Source of the DNA: Dehalococcoidales bacterium
GTDB taxonomy: Bacteria > Chloroflexota > Dehalococcoidia > Dehalococcoidales > UBA5760
Assembly: GCA_018399795.1 (NCBI GenBank)
Contig: JAGYOC010000198.1
Coordinates: 1-35,056, forward strand
DNA: 35,056 nt
Reading direction: 5' to 3'
Shown: positions 34,936 to 35,056 of the stretch, in pieces
How positions within the stretch are numbered: the stretch's first letter is position 1
Layout: each line of letters begins with the position of its first letter
Made by a program: the position numbers and the translations under genes
The notes under the pieces: generated by a model
Databases searched by the model: none
Seen by the model: the letters and a program-made list of their open reading frames with translations, nothing else
Told to the model about the DNA's origin: nothing

Positions 34936-35056
34936 CTTCTGGCAGTGGCATATTTTCCACAAAGGGTCTCCCCCTCAGTATCGTCTGCGCTGAGGCCTTT
35001 CACTTCCGTGTTCGGGATGGGAACGGGTGGGACAACCTCGCTCTAACCACCAGAAG
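34936..35056 (-). rRNA. rrf: 5S ribosomal RNA
   Basis: Read on the minus strand the segment holds the conserved 5S core, CCCACCCGTTCCCATCCCGAA followed by CACGGAAGTGAAAG, and later GATACTGAGGGGGAGACCC. The ends, CTTCTGG at 35056-35050 and CCAGAAG at 34942-34936, form the terminal helix, giving about 121 bases, a normal length. The 5' end coincides with the window edge, so a base or two may be outside. A 23S gene would be expected upstream, beyond the edge. Confidence 0.93.

Overview
The window is a protein-dense bacterial segment. It carries housekeeping genes on both strands, several signalling genes, a long minus-strand bioenergetics cluster and, at the right edge, a 5S rRNA gene. Ordinary Shine-Dalgarno sites and sigma-70-like promoters are easy to see, and GTG and TTG starts are common. 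The gene content (Rnf complex, sodium-pump decarboxylase subunits, ferredoxin, FabL-type enoyl reductase, ClpC with a UVR motif, lipoproteins but no outer-membrane genes) suggests an anaerobic, probably single-membraned bacterium. My best guess is Chloroflexota close to Dehalococcoidia. That is inference from protein resemblance, not a computed placement.

Left part (1-7300). A decayed IS3-type transposase remnant opens the window. It is followed by a chagasin-like lipoprotein, a DUF3096-like membrane miniprotein, a HAD hydrolase, a small membrane protein and an ABM-fold monooxygenase-like protein. A promoter at 3363-3391 leads into a TTG-started 80-residue protein, a soluble double-PAS histidine kinase and a NarL/LuxR response regulator. 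Next comes a broken histidine phosphatase gene with three visible indels, then a 31-residue membrane peptide and a 66-residue zinc-ribbon-like protein.

Middle part (7300-22990). carB has a roughly 260-base upstream region with a good promoter and inverted repeats that can pair in mutually exclusive ways, which makes it a candidate regulatory RNA. carB and the convergent mutS2 touch stop to stop with no spacer. A protein joining a MerR/BldC-like DNA-binding domain to a CheY receiver follows, then fabL, leuS and proC. An AbrB-type regulator then heads an ABC-export operon (lipoprotein adaptor, ATPase, FtsX-like permease) ending with cvpA and a strong terminator.

Right part (23000-35056), all on the minus strand. 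In transcription order: 5S rRNA, clpC, a sodium-pump decarboxylase module (gamma-like subunit, biotin carrier, beta subunit), apbE, rnfC-D-G-E-A-B, rsmD, coaD and a 2[4Fe-4S] ferredoxin. ApbE can attach FMN to RnfG and RnfD, which carry recognisable flavinylation motifs. Both the decarboxylase beta subunit and Rnf are membrane ion pumps, so this block looks like an ion-gradient energy cluster. The carboxyltransferase subunit of the decarboxylase is not in the window.
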